From contig NZ_CP116887.1 of assembly GCF_028421645.1 (NCBI RefSeq), forward strand, positions 3,970,001-4,034,000: a stretch of 64,000 bases of DNA. Direction: 5' to 3'. The notes beneath the pieces are model-generated. The model did not search any database, had not been told where the DNA came from, and was given only the letters and a program-made list of their open reading frames with translations. Numbering within the stretch: position 1 is the first letter of the stretch; each line of letters begins with the position of its first letter. Source of the DNA: Aneurinibacillus sp. Ricciae_BoGa-3. GTDB taxonomy: Bacteria; Bacillota; Bacilli; Aneurinibacillales; Aneurinibacillaceae. Positions 1 to 7,851 of the stretch are shown in pieces. Made by a program: the position numbers and the translations under genes.

Positions 1-19
1 TTTTTCTCTCCATTACTCC

Positions 20-967
20 TTAACTCCTTTGCCCTGTCGCGCCCCGTAAACTGTTTACGATTACCCCCACTTCATCCGGAATTAAATGAAGGACTGTCGA
101 ATCGATTTGGTGCGCAGCAAGCGTTTGTACCATAAACTTGTGCAGCGGATCATTATCGCTGCGGTTATCGATGAGCGCAATAATGGTTGGGCCTGCTCCT
201 GACAGTGCCGTTCCCAGTGCCCCGTAATGATGGGCATCGCGCAAAATCTCCTCCAGGCCGGGAACTAACTTCATCCGGTACGGCTGGTGGACAACATCCT
301 GCATCGCAGCCTGCAAAAGATTCAGATTCCCGGCTGCAAGAGCGGCTATCAAAACGCCCGCATGGCCTGCGGTATAGATCAAATCTTTGCGGCCATACAT
401 AGATGGCAGTACTTCACGTGCCTTCTCAGTCGAAAGCATAAAATTCGGAATGACCGCCAGCGCTTCAAGATGCTTCGGAACAGGAAGGCGAACAAAAGGA
501 ACCTGCTCCTCTTCGATAAACGCCACCACAATGCCCCCAAATAGCGATGCACCCACATTGTCAGGGTGACCCTCAAGTTGTGAGGACATCAGATACAGCT
601 CTTCCCTGGAAAAGGGAGAACCAGCTAGTTCATTCGCTGCGATTAGCGCACCGACAATTGCAGCGGCACTGCTGCCAAGCCCCCGCGTTAGGGGAACTTC
701 AGATTGCATTTCAATGGCCAGATCAGGATCAGGCAGTCCCGCCCGCTCGAACACCATAGCAGCAACTTTATAAACAAGATTTGATTTATCCGTTGGCAAT
801 CCCTCCAGCTTATCCCCCTGAAGGCGGATAGTGGTTTTATCCGCCAACTCCATCGTGATGGTGGTATAAAGCTGAAAGGCCATGCCGATTACGTCAAAAC
901 CCGGACCAAGATTTGCGGTACTGGCCGGAACTTTGACCTCAACTCTGCCGCCTATCACCTTAAACAC
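20..967 (-). CDS. thrB: Homoserine kinase (ThrB)
   Basis: A 315-residue GHMP-family kinase that phosphorylates homoserine to O-phosphohomoserine, the substrate of the threonine synthase encoded just upstream. The GHMP signatures are visible: [12 protein letters not shown] near residues 14-25, the phosphate-binding loop RGLGSSAAA near 95-103, HPDNV near 134, and the C-terminal [10 protein letters not shown] motif. Length is normal for the family. The start is GTG at 967, inside the last codons of thrC (8-nt overlap), which implies translational coupling. It is the last complete gene of the pheB-hom-thrC-thrB unit. An ATG at 11-13, preceded by GGAG at the thrB stop, could begin a further gene running off the window edge, but four codons are too few to call. 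Confidence 0.96.
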   Translation of the reverse strand: MFKVIGGRVEVKVPASTANLGPGFDVIGMAFQLYTTITMELADKTTIRLQGDKLEGLPTDKSNLVYKVAAMVFERAGLPDPDLAIEMQSEVPLTRGLGSSAAAIVGALIAANELAGSPFSREELYLMSSQLEGHPDNVGASLFGGIVVAFIEEEQVPFVRLPVPKHLEALAVIPNFMLSTEKAREVLPSMYGRKDLIYTAGHAGVLIAALAAGNLNLLQAAMQDVVHQPYRMKLVPGLEEILRDAHHYGALGTALSGAGPTIIALIDNRSDNDPLHKFMVQTLAAHQIDSTVLHLIPDEVGVIVNSLRGATGQRS

Positions 968-2018
968 CCGCTTTCTGGGCGATTACATCCAGGACCGCTT
1001 CCTCCGTGCTTTCGACGACAACAGGTTCAATGCCCACAGCCTTGAGTGCAATATTCGGATCTTTGAGCCCGTTTCCGGTCAACACGCATACGACCTGCTT
1101 GCCGGATTCAATCTTTCCTTCGTTGCGCATTTTAATTACACCTGCAAGGGAAGCCGCTGAAGCCGGCTCTGCGAAAATGCCTTCCGTTGACGCAAGCATG
1201 CGGTAGGCAGCCAATATTTCTTCATCGGTGACCATATCGATACGGCCGTTCGATTCCCTCTGCGCCGCCACAGCCAGCTCCCAGCTTGCCGGGTTTCCAA
1301 TCCGAATTGCAGTAGCCACTGTCTCTGGATTTTCAATCACCTCGCCTTTGACAAGAGCCGCTGCGCCTTCCGCTTCAAAGCCAAACATGAGCGGCAGGTT
1401 GCCAACAACACCGCCCTGATTGTATTCTTTAAACCCTTTCCAATAGGCGGAGATATTCCCTGCGTTTCCGACCGGTATAGCAAGGATATCGGGTGCTTTG
1501 CCCAGCACATCACAGATTTCAAAGGCAGCTGTTTTCTGCCCCTCAAGGCGATACGGGTTAACGGAATTTACCAGCGTAATCGGATGGTTTGCCGTAATAT
1601 CTCGCACAATTCGAAGCGCTTGGTCGAAGTTCCCGTCTATCGCAATAATTTCTGCTCCATAGATAGCTGCCTGAGCCAATTTACCAAGTGCGATGTTGTT
1701 ATTTGGAATTAACACGATGCAGCGAAGGTTGGCACGCGCCGCATAGGCTGCCGCTGCTGCGGAGGTATTGCCTGTTGAAGCGCACATAATCGTATGGCTG
1801 CCCTCTTCTACAGCCTTCGCAACCGCCATTACCATGCCGCGATCCTTAAATGAACCGGTTGGGTTTAACCCTTCATATTTAAAATAGAGTTCTAACTCTA
1901 ATTGTTCTGATAATTTTGGAGCAAAAATTAGCGGGGTATTTCCCTCATGCAGCGTTAAACGCGGTGTTTTGTCTGTAATCGGTAAGTATTGTTCGTATCT
2001 CTCTATTAATCCAGCCAT
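960..2018 (-). CDS. thrC: Threonine synthase (ThrC)
   Basis: A 352-residue PLP enzyme that converts O-phosphohomoserine to threonine in the cytosol. The PLP-lysine motif [11 protein letters not shown] (about residues 52-62) and the glycine-rich phosphate-cup segment [12 protein letters not shown] are present. The length fits the short Bacillus-type threonine synthases of fold type II. Its ATG overlaps the hom stop codon by one base (TAATG at 2016-2020), and its own stop lies inside the thrB start, so hom, thrC and thrB are tightly coupled in one operon. Confidence 0.97.
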   Translation of the reverse strand: MAGLIERYEQYLPITDKTPRLTLHEGNTPLIFAPKLSEQLELELYFKYEGLNPTGSFKDRGMVMAVAKAVEEGSHTIMCASTGNTSAAAAAYAARANLRCIVLIPNNNIALGKLAQAAIYGAEIIAIDGNFDQALRIVRDITANHPITLVNSVNPYRLEGQKTAAFEICDVLGKAPDILAIPVGNAGNISAYWKGFKEYNQGGVVGNLPLMFGFEAEGAAALVKGEVIENPETVATAIRIGNPASWELAVAAQRESNGRIDMVTDEEILAAYRMLASTEGIFAEPASAASLAGVIKMRNEGKIESGKQVVCVLTGNGLKDPNIALKAVGIEPVVVESTEEAVLDVIAQKAGV

Positions 2019-3319
2019 TATTCTTCTTCCCCACCTTCTACGCGGTATAAGCTTTTTACTTCAAGCACACTGTCCTGTCCTTCGAATTCACGCCGTACAG
2101 CATAAATATCTTTGCGTGTGGCTTTATGGGTAACGATTATGATTTCTGCCTGCGCCCCCCCATTGTACGGCTGCTGGAGAACTTGTTCTAAGCTTACATC
2201 ATGTTCCGAAAGAATGCGAGTAATTTGAGCTAAAACACCCCGTTTATCGGCTACAACCAGGCGTAGGTAATATTTGGAGATGATCTGTTCATCATTTTTC
2301 AACCGCTTTTCCATATAGGGGGCTACGCTTCCGCGCCCGTTAACGCCAAGCTTCATATTTTTAACAACCGTGACCAGGTCAGATACGACAGCTGTCGCGG
2401 TTGGGAGTTCACCCGCACCAGGCCCGTAAAACATCGTTTCACCCACCGCTTCGCCATATACATAGACCGCGTTAAAGACGCCATTGACAGATGCGAGCGG
2501 GTGTTTCCTCGAAATAAGTGTTGGCTGTACGCTAACCTCGATCAAATTATCATCGCGTTTGGCGATGCCGAGGAGTTTGATTTCGTAACCGAGTTTTTTG
2601 GCGTACGAAATATCCTCAGAGGTTACCTGGGAAATCCCCTTGCAGTCCACATCTTCCAGGCTCATGTCCACGTGGAAACCAAGCGTGCTAAGAATGGCCA
2701 TTTTTCTGGCCGCGTCATGCCCTTCAACATCGGCAGTTGGATCGGATTCAGCGTAGCCAAGCTGTTGCGCTTCCTTCAGCACCTCATTATAGTCGGCGCC
2801 CTCCTGGCTCATTTTGGTCATGATATAGTTGGTCGTGCCGTTTACAATGCCCATCATCTGTGTAATGCGGTCAGAAGCAAATCCTTCTACAAGTGCCCTT
2901 AGAATCGGAATCCCGCCGGCTACGCTCGCTTCATAGAAAACATCGCAGCCTTTTTCTTCCGCCTTTTTTAAAATTTCAGCCCCATGCAGTGCCATTAAAT
3001 CCTTGTTAGCAGTAACGATATGCTTGCCGTTATCCAGCGCGTCAAGAATGTATTGTTTGGCCGGGTTAATCCCCCCGATAACCTCTACAATCACATCGAC
3101 ATCATCGGATGCGACCAGGTCCAATGGATCTGTAGTGATTAGTTCCTTATCGATTGAAATGGAACGCTCTTTATCCAAATCCTGCACCAGCACTTTCTTT
3201 ATTTCAATAGAAAGTCCCGTCTGTTTCTGCAAATCATTCTGGTGGCCCTGTACAAGCCTTACCACACCTGTTCCTACCGTACCTAATCCCATTAAACCCA
3301 CTCTTACCGATGATTTCAT
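2018..3319 (-). CDS. hom: Homoserine dehydrogenase with C-terminal ACT domain
   Basis: A 433-residue NAD(P)-dependent homoserine dehydrogenase that reduces aspartate semialdehyde to homoserine, the branch point to threonine and methionine. The Rossmann loop [10 protein letters not shown] is at residues 11-20, and the catalytic domain carries [11 protein letters not shown] and [16 protein letters not shown]. Residues from about 350 form an ACT domain ([20 protein letters not shown]), the usual site of threonine feedback inhibition. A strong Shine-Dalgarno (GAGGAG) precedes the ATG. It lies 30 bp after pheB and overlaps thrC by one base. Confidence 0.97.
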   Translation of the reverse strand: MKSSVRVGLMGLGTVGTGVVRLVQGHQNDLQKQTGLSIEIKKVLVQDLDKERSISIDKELITTDPLDLVASDDVDVIVEVIGGINPAKQYILDALDNGKHIVTANKDLMALHGAEILKKAEEKGCDVFYEASVAGGIPILRALVEGFASDRITQMMGIVNGTTNYIMTKMSQEGADYNEVLKEAQQLGYAESDPTADVEGHDAARKMAILSTLGFHVDMSLEDVDCKGISQVTSEDISYAKKLGYEIKLLGIAKRDDNLIEVSVQPTLISRKHPLASVNGVFNAVYVYGEAVGETMFYGPGAGELPTATAVVSDLVTVVKNMKLGVNGRGSVAPYMEKRLKNDEQIISKYYLRLVVADKRGVLAQITRILSEHDVSLEQVLQQPYNGGAQAEIIIVTHKATRKDIYAVRREFEGQDSVLEVKSLYRVEGGEEE

Positions 3320-3349
3320 ATTTTATTATCTCCTCTCACTACATGGTTT

Positions 3350-3796
3350 TTATCCTCTTCCAACGATAACTGCCCGCTTAACACCGTCAAGGTCCTGTAA
3401 TTCATCCAAAAATTCGCTTGTTGGAAGCTGGAGGTTGCCGGTGTCGATGGACAGCGCCACATTCGCCATCCCCTGCAACGGGATGGTCTGATTAATCGTA
3501 AGAACATTTCCTCCCCTGTCTGCAACAAAAGATAAGACCCGCGATAAAATACCGGAACGATGCTCCAGATTCATCGATACCGTAATGATCATTTCACGCA
3601 TCATCGAGTTAAACGGGAAAATACCATCTTTATATTTATAATACGCACTTCTGCTGAGGCCTACTTTATCAACTGCTTCATGAACGGTCTCCGCTTCTCC
3701 TGACTCTAGAAGTTTTTTGGCTTCGATTGTTTTCGTAATGGACTCAGGCAGGATGTCAGCGCGTATTAGATAAAATACCTCTTCCTGTTTTGGCAT
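3350..3796 (-). CDS. pheB: ACT-domain regulatory protein PheB
   Basis: A 148-residue protein like B. subtilis PheB/YsxB-neighbourhood ACT proteins. The N-terminal half contains a short helix-turn-helix-like stretch (AVDKVGLSRSAYYKYKDGI, about residues 43-61). The C-terminal half is an ACT amino-acid-binding domain starting near MREMIITVSMNLEHRSGIL. In B. subtilis the gene precedes pheA; here it leads hom-thrC-thrB, which suggests a role in sensing an aspartate-family or aromatic amino acid. No enzymatic activity is expected. It has its own sigma-A promoter at 3838-3866 and a good ribosome binding site (AGGAGG). Confidence 0.9.
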   Translation of the reverse strand: MPKQEEVFYLIRADILPESITKTIEAKKLLESGEAETVHEAVDKVGLSRSAYYKYKDGIFPFNSMMREMIITVSMNLEHRSGILSRVLSFVADRGGNVLTINQTIPLQGMANVALSIDTGNLQLPTSEFLDELQDLDGVKRAVIVGRG

Positions 3797-3837
3797 TGAG
3801 TCCTCCTGTAAAATACAAGTGTTTACGTATAATGGAC

Positions 3838-3866
3838 ATTATAGAACGATACCGAGAATTAAACAA
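3838..3866 (-). promoter_or_regulatory. Sigma-A promoter of pheB-hom-thrC-thrB
   Basis: Minus-strand TTGTTT (3861-3866), a 17-bp spacer, and a perfect TATAAT (3838-3843). The predicted start is near 3831, about 35 nt before the pheB ATG. It begins about 25 bp after the end of the structured repeat copy 1. Confidence 0.75.
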
Positions 3867-3978
3867 GAGGCAGAATAGAAAATAGGCACAAGAGAAAACA
3901 TCGCGGGCCATGCCGCTCTCTCCTTTCCCCTCATAGAAGTTTTTCGGCCGCTTTGTGGAACGACGGACGGACCGGCAT

Positions 3979-4033
3979 TAGGGAATCTTGGCTAGCGGCA
4001 AGCGTAAGCGCAGGCGATGGCCCTAGATTCCTT
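3979..4033 (-). repeat. Extra arm A inside repeat copy 1
   Basis: A hairpin with stem GGAATCT (3982-3988) / AGATTCC (about 4025-4031) and an apical core GCGGCAAGCGTAAGCGCAGGC (described here by position, about 3995-4015). It is absent from copies 2-4, where the flanking core sequence is continuous. The apical core recurs in arm B on a different stem. Confidence 0.6.
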
Positions 4034-4114
4034 TATACCGTTTAGGTGCAACATCTGGGTATCTCAATGAGGGAGACAGTTGCCGGTCTTTTTCGTCCTC
4101 TGTTCCACACGCTC

Positions 4115-4206
4115 CATTAGAAAACTAGGTTGCGGCCAAGCTATAGCGCAGGCAGCAACCTAAGTTGCACTTATGCCGAAAGGTAAAATCGATACACCTT
4201 TCGGCC
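4115..4206 (-). repeat. Extra arms B and C inside repeat copy 1
   Basis: Arm B is a hairpin with stem TAGGTTGC/GCAACCTA (about 4125-4162) whose loop region repeats the arm A core (GCGGC, AAGC, TA, GCGCAGGC with single-base differences). Arm C is a perfect 10-bp hairpin, GCCGAAAGGT/ACCTTTCGGC (4175-4206), with a loop containing ATCGAT. Both arms are missing from the other three copies. Confidence 0.6.
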
Positions 4207-4395
4207 TGGGGGAAAGAAAGGTGCGGACATGTGCCTCACGATGTTTTTCTTCAGTGTTTCGGGACCGGAGGTCCCATTTAAAATCACTCAAGGCAATTCA
4301 ACACGGCGAAGCACATAAACTATCCAAATCAACAAAGAGAAAGGGACTTATCGATTCCAGTACAAAATAACTTAGGAAAGCATTACTTTTATGCA

Positions 4396-4421
4396 CAAAA
4401 AAAGGACCCCTGCAGGTCCTT
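4396..4421 (-). terminator. Intrinsic terminator of obgE
   Basis: On the minus strand AAGGACC, a short TGCAG loop, then GGTCCTT and a run of T. The hairpin overlaps the obgE stop codon by two bases. Confidence 0.85.
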
Positions 4422-5703
4422 AGTCGACAAATTCAAATTCCAGTTTGCCAATACGTACAAGATCTCCGTTTTCTGCACCCTTTTTACGAAGCGCATCATC
4501 TACGCCCAAGTTGCGCATTAAGCGGGAGAAACGCTGGATAGAATCCCGGCTGTTTAAGTTGGTCATTTTCACAAGTTTCTCCAGTTTTTCACCTTCGACT
4601 ACGAAGACTTCATTATCTTTACGGACAATAAACTCAGCGGGTTCTTGCTCAGCTTTGTACAGAACCGATGTTTCCGTGTCGATCGCTTCTTCAACTGTTG
4701 GCAGCACAGGGATTTCATCCAGTTTATCAGCCACCGCAAAGAGCAGTTCACGGATGCCCTGCCGGGTTGCCGATGAAATAGGGAAAACCGGCACATCAGG
4801 CCCAACTTTTGCCCGGAAAGCAGCGAGGTTTTCCTCCGCTTCTGGAATATCCATTTTATTGGCGGCAACGATTTGGGGCTTGTCTTCAAGGTGCTTGTTG
4901 TACAGCTTCAATTCCTCGTTGATCTGTACGTAGTCGTCATAGGGGTCCCGGCCTTCTGTCCCGGACATATCTACTACATGCACGATAACTCTCGTGCGTT
5001 CAACATGGCGCAGGAACTGGTGGCCAAGCCCTACACCTTCGTGCGCCCCTTCAATTAAACCAGGAAGGTCAGCCATAACAAAACTGCGTTCCTCGTCTAT
5101 ATCTACTACCCCAAGGTTTGGTGTGATGGTAGTAAAGTGGTATTCCGCGATTTTAGGACGGGCAGCCGAAACAACGGATAATAGCGTGGACTTGCCGACG
5201 CTCGGAAATCCCACCAGGCCTACATCTGCCAGCACTTTCAGCTCAAGCCGAATGTAACGCTCAACACCAGGCTCCCCGTTCTCTGCAATTTCAGGAGCAG
5301 GATTAGATGGTGTGGCAAAACGGGTGTTCCCCCGGCCACCTCTGCCCCCTTTGGCAATAATCGCCGTTTGGCCGTTCATGGTTAAATCGGCGATGACTTG
5401 TTCCGTATCATCATCTATTACAGTTGTACCGGGCGGAACACGCACGACCATATCCTCTGCTGCGGCTCCGTGCTGGCTTTTTGTACGGCCATTTTCACCT
5501 GGTTTGGCCTTAAAGTGGCGCTGGTAGCGGAAATCGACAAGCGTCCGTAGTCCCTCATCCACGATAAATACCACATTGCCGCCGCGGCCGCCATCGCCGC
5601 CTGCAGGCCCGCCATTAGGAACATACTTCTCGCGCCGGAATGCAACCATGCCATTGCCGCCGTCACCACCCTTAACGTACACTCGAACACTATCTACAAA
5701 CAT
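4420..5703 (-). CDS. obgE: GTPase Obg/CgtA
   Basis: An essential 427-residue GTPase in 50S ribosome assembly that also links GTP level to stress and sporulation signalling in Bacillus. The glycine-rich Obg fold covers residues 1-157. The G domain has the P-loop GFPSVGKST (about 165-173), [14 protein letters not shown] (switch II), NKMD and SSAT motifs. The C-terminal OCT domain fills the last 85 residues and ends GKLEFEFVD. The start has AAAGGTGG upstream. The gene lies 15 bp after spo0B, the conserved spo0B-obg pair. Confidence 0.98.
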   Translation of the reverse strand: MFVDSVRVYVKGGDGGNGMVAFRREKYVPNGGPAGGDGGRGGNVVFIVDEGLRTLVDFRYQRHFKAKPGENGRTKSQHGAAAEDMVVRVPPGTTVIDDDTEQVIADLTMNGQTAIIAKGGRGGRGNTRFATPSNPAPEIAENGEPGVERYIRLELKVLADVGLVGFPSVGKSTLLSVVSAARPKIAEYHFTTITPNLGVVDIDEERSFVMADLPGLIEGAHEGVGLGHQFLRHVERTRVIVHVVDMSGTEGRDPYDDYVQINEELKLYNKHLEDKPQIVAANKMDIPEAEENLAAFRAKVGPDVPVFPISSATRQGIRELLFAVADKLDEIPVLPTVEEAIDTETSVLYKAEQEPAEFIVRKDNEVFVVEGEKLEKLVKMTNLNSRDSIQRFSRLMRNLGVDDALRKKGAENGDLVRIGKLEFEFVD

Positions 5704-5718
5704 TCTTTTATTCCACCT

Positions 5719-6309
5719 TTAATTTTTTAGATGGGCAGCCAGCGGGAAACGGCATTCGACTACCGATTCAGTATCGGTATGTATTTCGACTCTACAAACG
5801 GCTCCCCTATCAGACGCGGTGTGAAAGAGATGGAAAAGCTCCTGGTATATTTTTTCCGCACTCAGCCGCCCATCATAATCCGTTGTTATCACTAGCGCTC
5901 CCTGTATAAGACTTAGCACTAATTCAAGTTTGTTCGGTTCTCCGCCATTATCTGCGGCATACTTCTGATATAGCAAGACAAGGGCGATAATAAAGTCCCC
6001 CAGGAAGACAATGTTGTCTGTCACCTGGTGTAAATTGAAAGGCTCCGATATCTCCACTTCAAGTTCTACTTCCGAATATTTAGCATTAAAGCTGAGGAGA
6101 AAGCTTGTTAGCTTTGGATAATCCAGCTGCGATATAATCGATTCCCTTGCAGCCTGTTCAACCAAGAACTGAATATACGCCTCACACTCTGTATATTTTT
6201 CCAACTTTAAGTAGCCAAGAAGAACCTGCATATGGTTCATGAAATCATGCCGCTGGTATTTGAGGACCTCAACCAAATCGTTCACATCAAATTTCCCCTT
6301 TGCTTTCAC
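5719..6309 (-). CDS. spo0B: Sporulation initiation phosphotransferase Spo0B
   Basis: A 196-residue phosphorelay protein that moves phosphate from Spo0F-P to Spo0A. The phosphoacceptor helix reads YQRHDFMNHMQ, with the active histidine at residue 21 (RHD), followed by a degenerate histidine-kinase-like ATPase fold in the C-terminal half. The identification rests on this motif, the length, and the position between rpmA and obg. The start chosen is GTG at 6309, with AAGGAG only two bases upstream. A second GTG at 6285 has AAGGGGA at better spacing, so the protein may be eight residues shorter. The structured repeat copy 2 lies directly upstream. Confidence 0.9.
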   Translation of the reverse strand: MKAKGKFDVNDLVEVLKYQRHDFMNHMQVLLGYLKLEKYTECEAYIQFLVEQAARESIISQLDYPKLTSFLLSFNAKYSEVELEVEISEPFNLHQVTDNIVFLGDFIIALVLLYQKYAADNGGEPNKLELVLSLIQGALVITTDYDGRLSAEKIYQELFHLFHTASDRGAVCRVEIHTDTESVVECRFPLAAHLKN

Positions 6310-6406
6310 TTCTCCTTATTTTACCACAGGGTTGGGATAAACAATAACGAGCCGGCTACTTTCTTAATCTGTTGGATGTTTTTTTATTGTACCCCTTTTA
6401 TACAGT

Positions 6407-6632
6407 GAGAAAAACATCGCGGGCCATGCCGCTCTCTCCTTTCCCCTCATAGAAGCTTTTACGGCCGCTTTGTGGAACGACGGGCGGACCGACAAAAACA
6501 TCTGGGTATCTCAATGATGGAGACAGTTTGCCGGTCTTTTTCGCCCTCTGTTCCACACGCTCCAAGGGGAAAGAAAGGTGCGGACATGCGCCTCACGATG
6601 TTTTCCTTCAGTGTTTCGGGACCGGAGGTCCC
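6407..6632 (-). repeat. Structured dispersed repeat, copy 2 (candidate ncRNA)
   Basis: This lies in the gene-free stretch 6310-6739 between the rpmA terminator and spo0B. It has the compact core of the family. Its inner helix is GGGCG/CGCCC where copies 1 and 4 have GGACG/CGTCC, a compensatory change. Two pairs that are C-A mismatches on the plus strand become G-U wobbles on the minus strand. The hairpin GGGACC-GGA-GGTCCC is at 6618-6632. The rest of this gap (6310-6406) holds only a weak TAAAAT-type promoter candidate for spo0B. Confidence 0.85.
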
Positions 6633-6691
6633 ATTTAAAAAATCGTCCAACGCACTTTAACACGTTAAAGCAAAATATACTTTCCTATACA

Positions 6692-6728
6692 GAAATAAAG
6701 GCTGCCGGCATCAGCCAGCAGCCTTTAT
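6692..6728 (-). terminator. Intrinsic terminator of rplU-prp-rpmA
   Basis: Minus-strand AAAGGCTGC, inner TGG/GCC pairs, GGCAGCCTTT, then ATTT. It lies 12 bp after the rpmA stop and just upstream of repeat copy 2. Confidence 0.8.
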
Positions 6729-6739
6729 CATCGCTATAT

Positions 6740-7030
6740 TTATGCTTCAGTTGCTACTGTTTCAATAACAACTTGTTTACGGTCACGACCAAGACGTTTG
6801 AAACGAACGATACCATCTGTTAAAGCGAACAGTGTGTCGTCGCCGCCGCGTCCAACGTTAGCACCCGGATAGATTTTTGTTCCGCGTTGACGGTACAGAA
6901 TGTTACCCGCTTTAACGAACTGGCCATCTGCACGCTTAGCGCCAAGACGCTTCGCAATGGAATCACGGCCGTTCTTTGTGCTACCTACCCCTTTTTTAGA
7001 GGCAAAAAATTGAAGGTTCATTTTTAACAT
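6740..7030 (-). CDS. rpmA: 50S ribosomal protein L27 (precursor)
   Basis: A 96-residue L27 at the peptidyl-transferase centre of the large subunit. The N-terminus [17 protein letters not shown] has the Firmicute-specific leader that the Prp protease (next gene upstream) removes after the LQFF motif, exposing the mature ASKKG end. The start at 7030 is chosen because it gives the family N-terminus and has AGGAGG eight bases upstream. An in-frame upstream start at 7081 lies in the end of prp and is unlikely. The order rplU-prp-rpmA is conserved in Firmicutes. Confidence 0.97.
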   Translation of the reverse strand: MLKMNLQFFASKKGVGSTKNGRDSIAKRLGAKRADGQFVKAGNILYRQRGTKIYPGANVGRGGDDTLFALTDGIVRFKRLGRDRKQVVIETVATEA

Positions 7031-7043
7031 ATGTGCCACCTCC

Positions 7044-7382
7044 TCATTTTTTATTCTGATCAAGTACTTTAATAAACTCACCGTAGTCCAGTGACACCGC
7101 CTGAAGGGAGGCGATCATGCCTTCCAGAAGGAGCTGCATCTTCTCACGGGATTGTTCCGGATAATCATCCGGAACCTCACAATGCAGAAAGCCGCTCTTT
7201 CCCTGATGTGCCGGAAGCGGGGTCTGCAGCAGCATTTCAATAGCATTCATCATGCCAAATGAAATGCCAGACACAGCCGCACATACCAGGTCTTCCCCTG
7301 GATCAGCGAAACCTGCATGTCCGTCTATCGTAACCGCCGAAACTGCACCATCAGGACGCCGCTTCACACGAACTGTAATCAT
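7044..7382 (-). CDS. prp: Ribosomal-processing cysteine protease Prp (YsxB)
   Basis: A 112-residue cysteine protease that cleaves the N-terminal extension of L27, a step essential in Staphylococcus aureus. The catalytic histidine is residue 22 (DGHAGF) and the catalytic cysteine residue 34 (EDLVCAAVS), exactly where the family has them. It sits between rplU (5-bp gap) and its substrate gene rpmA (13-bp gap), which supports the assignment. Confidence 0.95.
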   Translation of the reverse strand: MITVRVKRRPDGAVSAVTIDGHAGFADPGEDLVCAAVSGISFGMMNAIEMLLQTPLPAHQGKSGFLHCEVPDDYPEQSREKMQLLLEGMIASLQAVSLDYGEFIKVLDQNKK

Positions 7383-7387
7383 CCAAC

Positions 7388-7699
7388 TTACGCGTTGATA
7401 GCGTCGATTACAACTTTAGTGTACGGCTGACGGTGACCTTGCTTGCGACGGTAGTTTTTCTTCGCTTTGTATTTATAAACGATGACTTTTTTACCTTTAC
7501 CGCTGCGTTCTACTTTACCAGTAACAGTTGCGCCTGAAACGACAGGAGCACCCATCTTCACACCGTTGTCTCCAGATACAAGAAGTACACGGTCAAAAGT
7601 AACGGTTTCGCCGTCTGCAAGAGGAAGCTTCTCGATGTAAAGCTCCGTGCCTTGTTCTACTTTATACTGCTTACCACCAGTTTCGATAATTGCGTACAT
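7388..7699 (-). CDS. rplU: 50S ribosomal protein L21
   Basis: A 103-residue L21 that binds 23S rRNA in the large subunit. It begins [17 protein letters not shown] and carries the C-terminal basic signature [17 protein letters not shown]. The ATG at 7699 follows AAAGGAGGTG and gives the usual family N-terminus; longer in-frame starts would run into the structured leader. First gene of rplU-prp-rpmA. Confidence 0.98.
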   Translation of the reverse strand: MYAIIETGGKQYKVEQGTELYIEKLPLADGETVTFDRVLLVSGDNGVKMGAPVVSGATVTGKVERSGKGKKVIVYKYKAKKNYRRKQGHRQPYTKVVIDAINA

Positions 7700-7813
7700 A
7701 AACTGCACCTCCTTTAATATACTAAGACTCGCCGTCACAGGTGCGGTTGCCCGTCTTACAACCTGTTTCGTGCGGTTGTAGTATGCTTGAGGTGTCAAGC
7801 ACACTGTTCAACA
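7700..7813 (-). promoter_or_regulatory. L21 (rplU) mRNA leader
   Basis: The 5' untranslated region of rplU folds into hairpins: TGCTTGA/TCAAGCA (7784-7801) and ACAACC/GGTTGT (7758-7779), followed by a GC-rich segment before the ribosome binding site. Position and shape fit the known Firmicute L21 leader, thought to allow autoregulation. The family match is by position and hairpin layout, not by a covariance search. Confidence 0.65.
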
Positions 7814-7819
7814 AATAAC

Positions 7820-7848
7820 AGAATACCACATTGGCCTGTTCATTGCAA
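7820..7848 (-). promoter_or_regulatory. Sigma-A promoter of rplU-prp-rpmA
   Basis: Minus-strand TTGCAA (7843-7848), a 17-bp spacer and TATTCT (7820-7825) with an upstream TGG that gives an extended -10. It lies between rng and the L21 leader. Confidence 0.6.
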
Positions 7849-7851
7849 TGT

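Larger units (their letters stand above)
3892..4275 (-). repeat. Structured dispersed repeat, copy 1 (long form; candidate ncRNA)
   Basis: This fills most of the gene-free stretch 3797-4419. It shares a nested stem-loop core with copies at 6407, 11106 and 40995: outer arms AAACATCG/CGATGTTT, then CTTTCCCC against GGGGAAAG, then GTGGAAC/GTTCCAC, then GGACG/CGTCC and GACCGGC/GCCGGTC, plus a separate hairpin GGGACC-GGA-GGTCCC at 4261-4275. Copy 1 is about 160 bp longer than the others because it has extra arms at about 3977-4050 and 4115-4206. It lies between the obgE terminator and the pheB promoter. Similarity to copy 4 continues to about 4360, so the full unit may be longer. It matches no family I can name. 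Confidence 0.85.

Noticed and set aside
2501..2902. 133-codon plus-strand frame opposite hom
   Set aside because: It is a shadow of the homoserine dehydrogenase gene, with no ribosome binding site.
4173..4370. Short plus-strand frame in repeat copy 1
   Set aside because: It lies within the arm C and terminal hairpin of the repeat and has no ribosome binding site.
6570..6600. Resemblance to a group II intron 5' end (GTGCGGAC) in the repeats
   Set aside because: No domain V, no reverse transcriptase and no conserved exon junctions; the match is a few bases in one arm of a stem.
6407..6632. 6S RNA as an explanation for the long hairpin with central loops
   Set aside because: Four copies within 64 kb and no match to the 6S central bubble context; 6S is normally one or two genes per genome.
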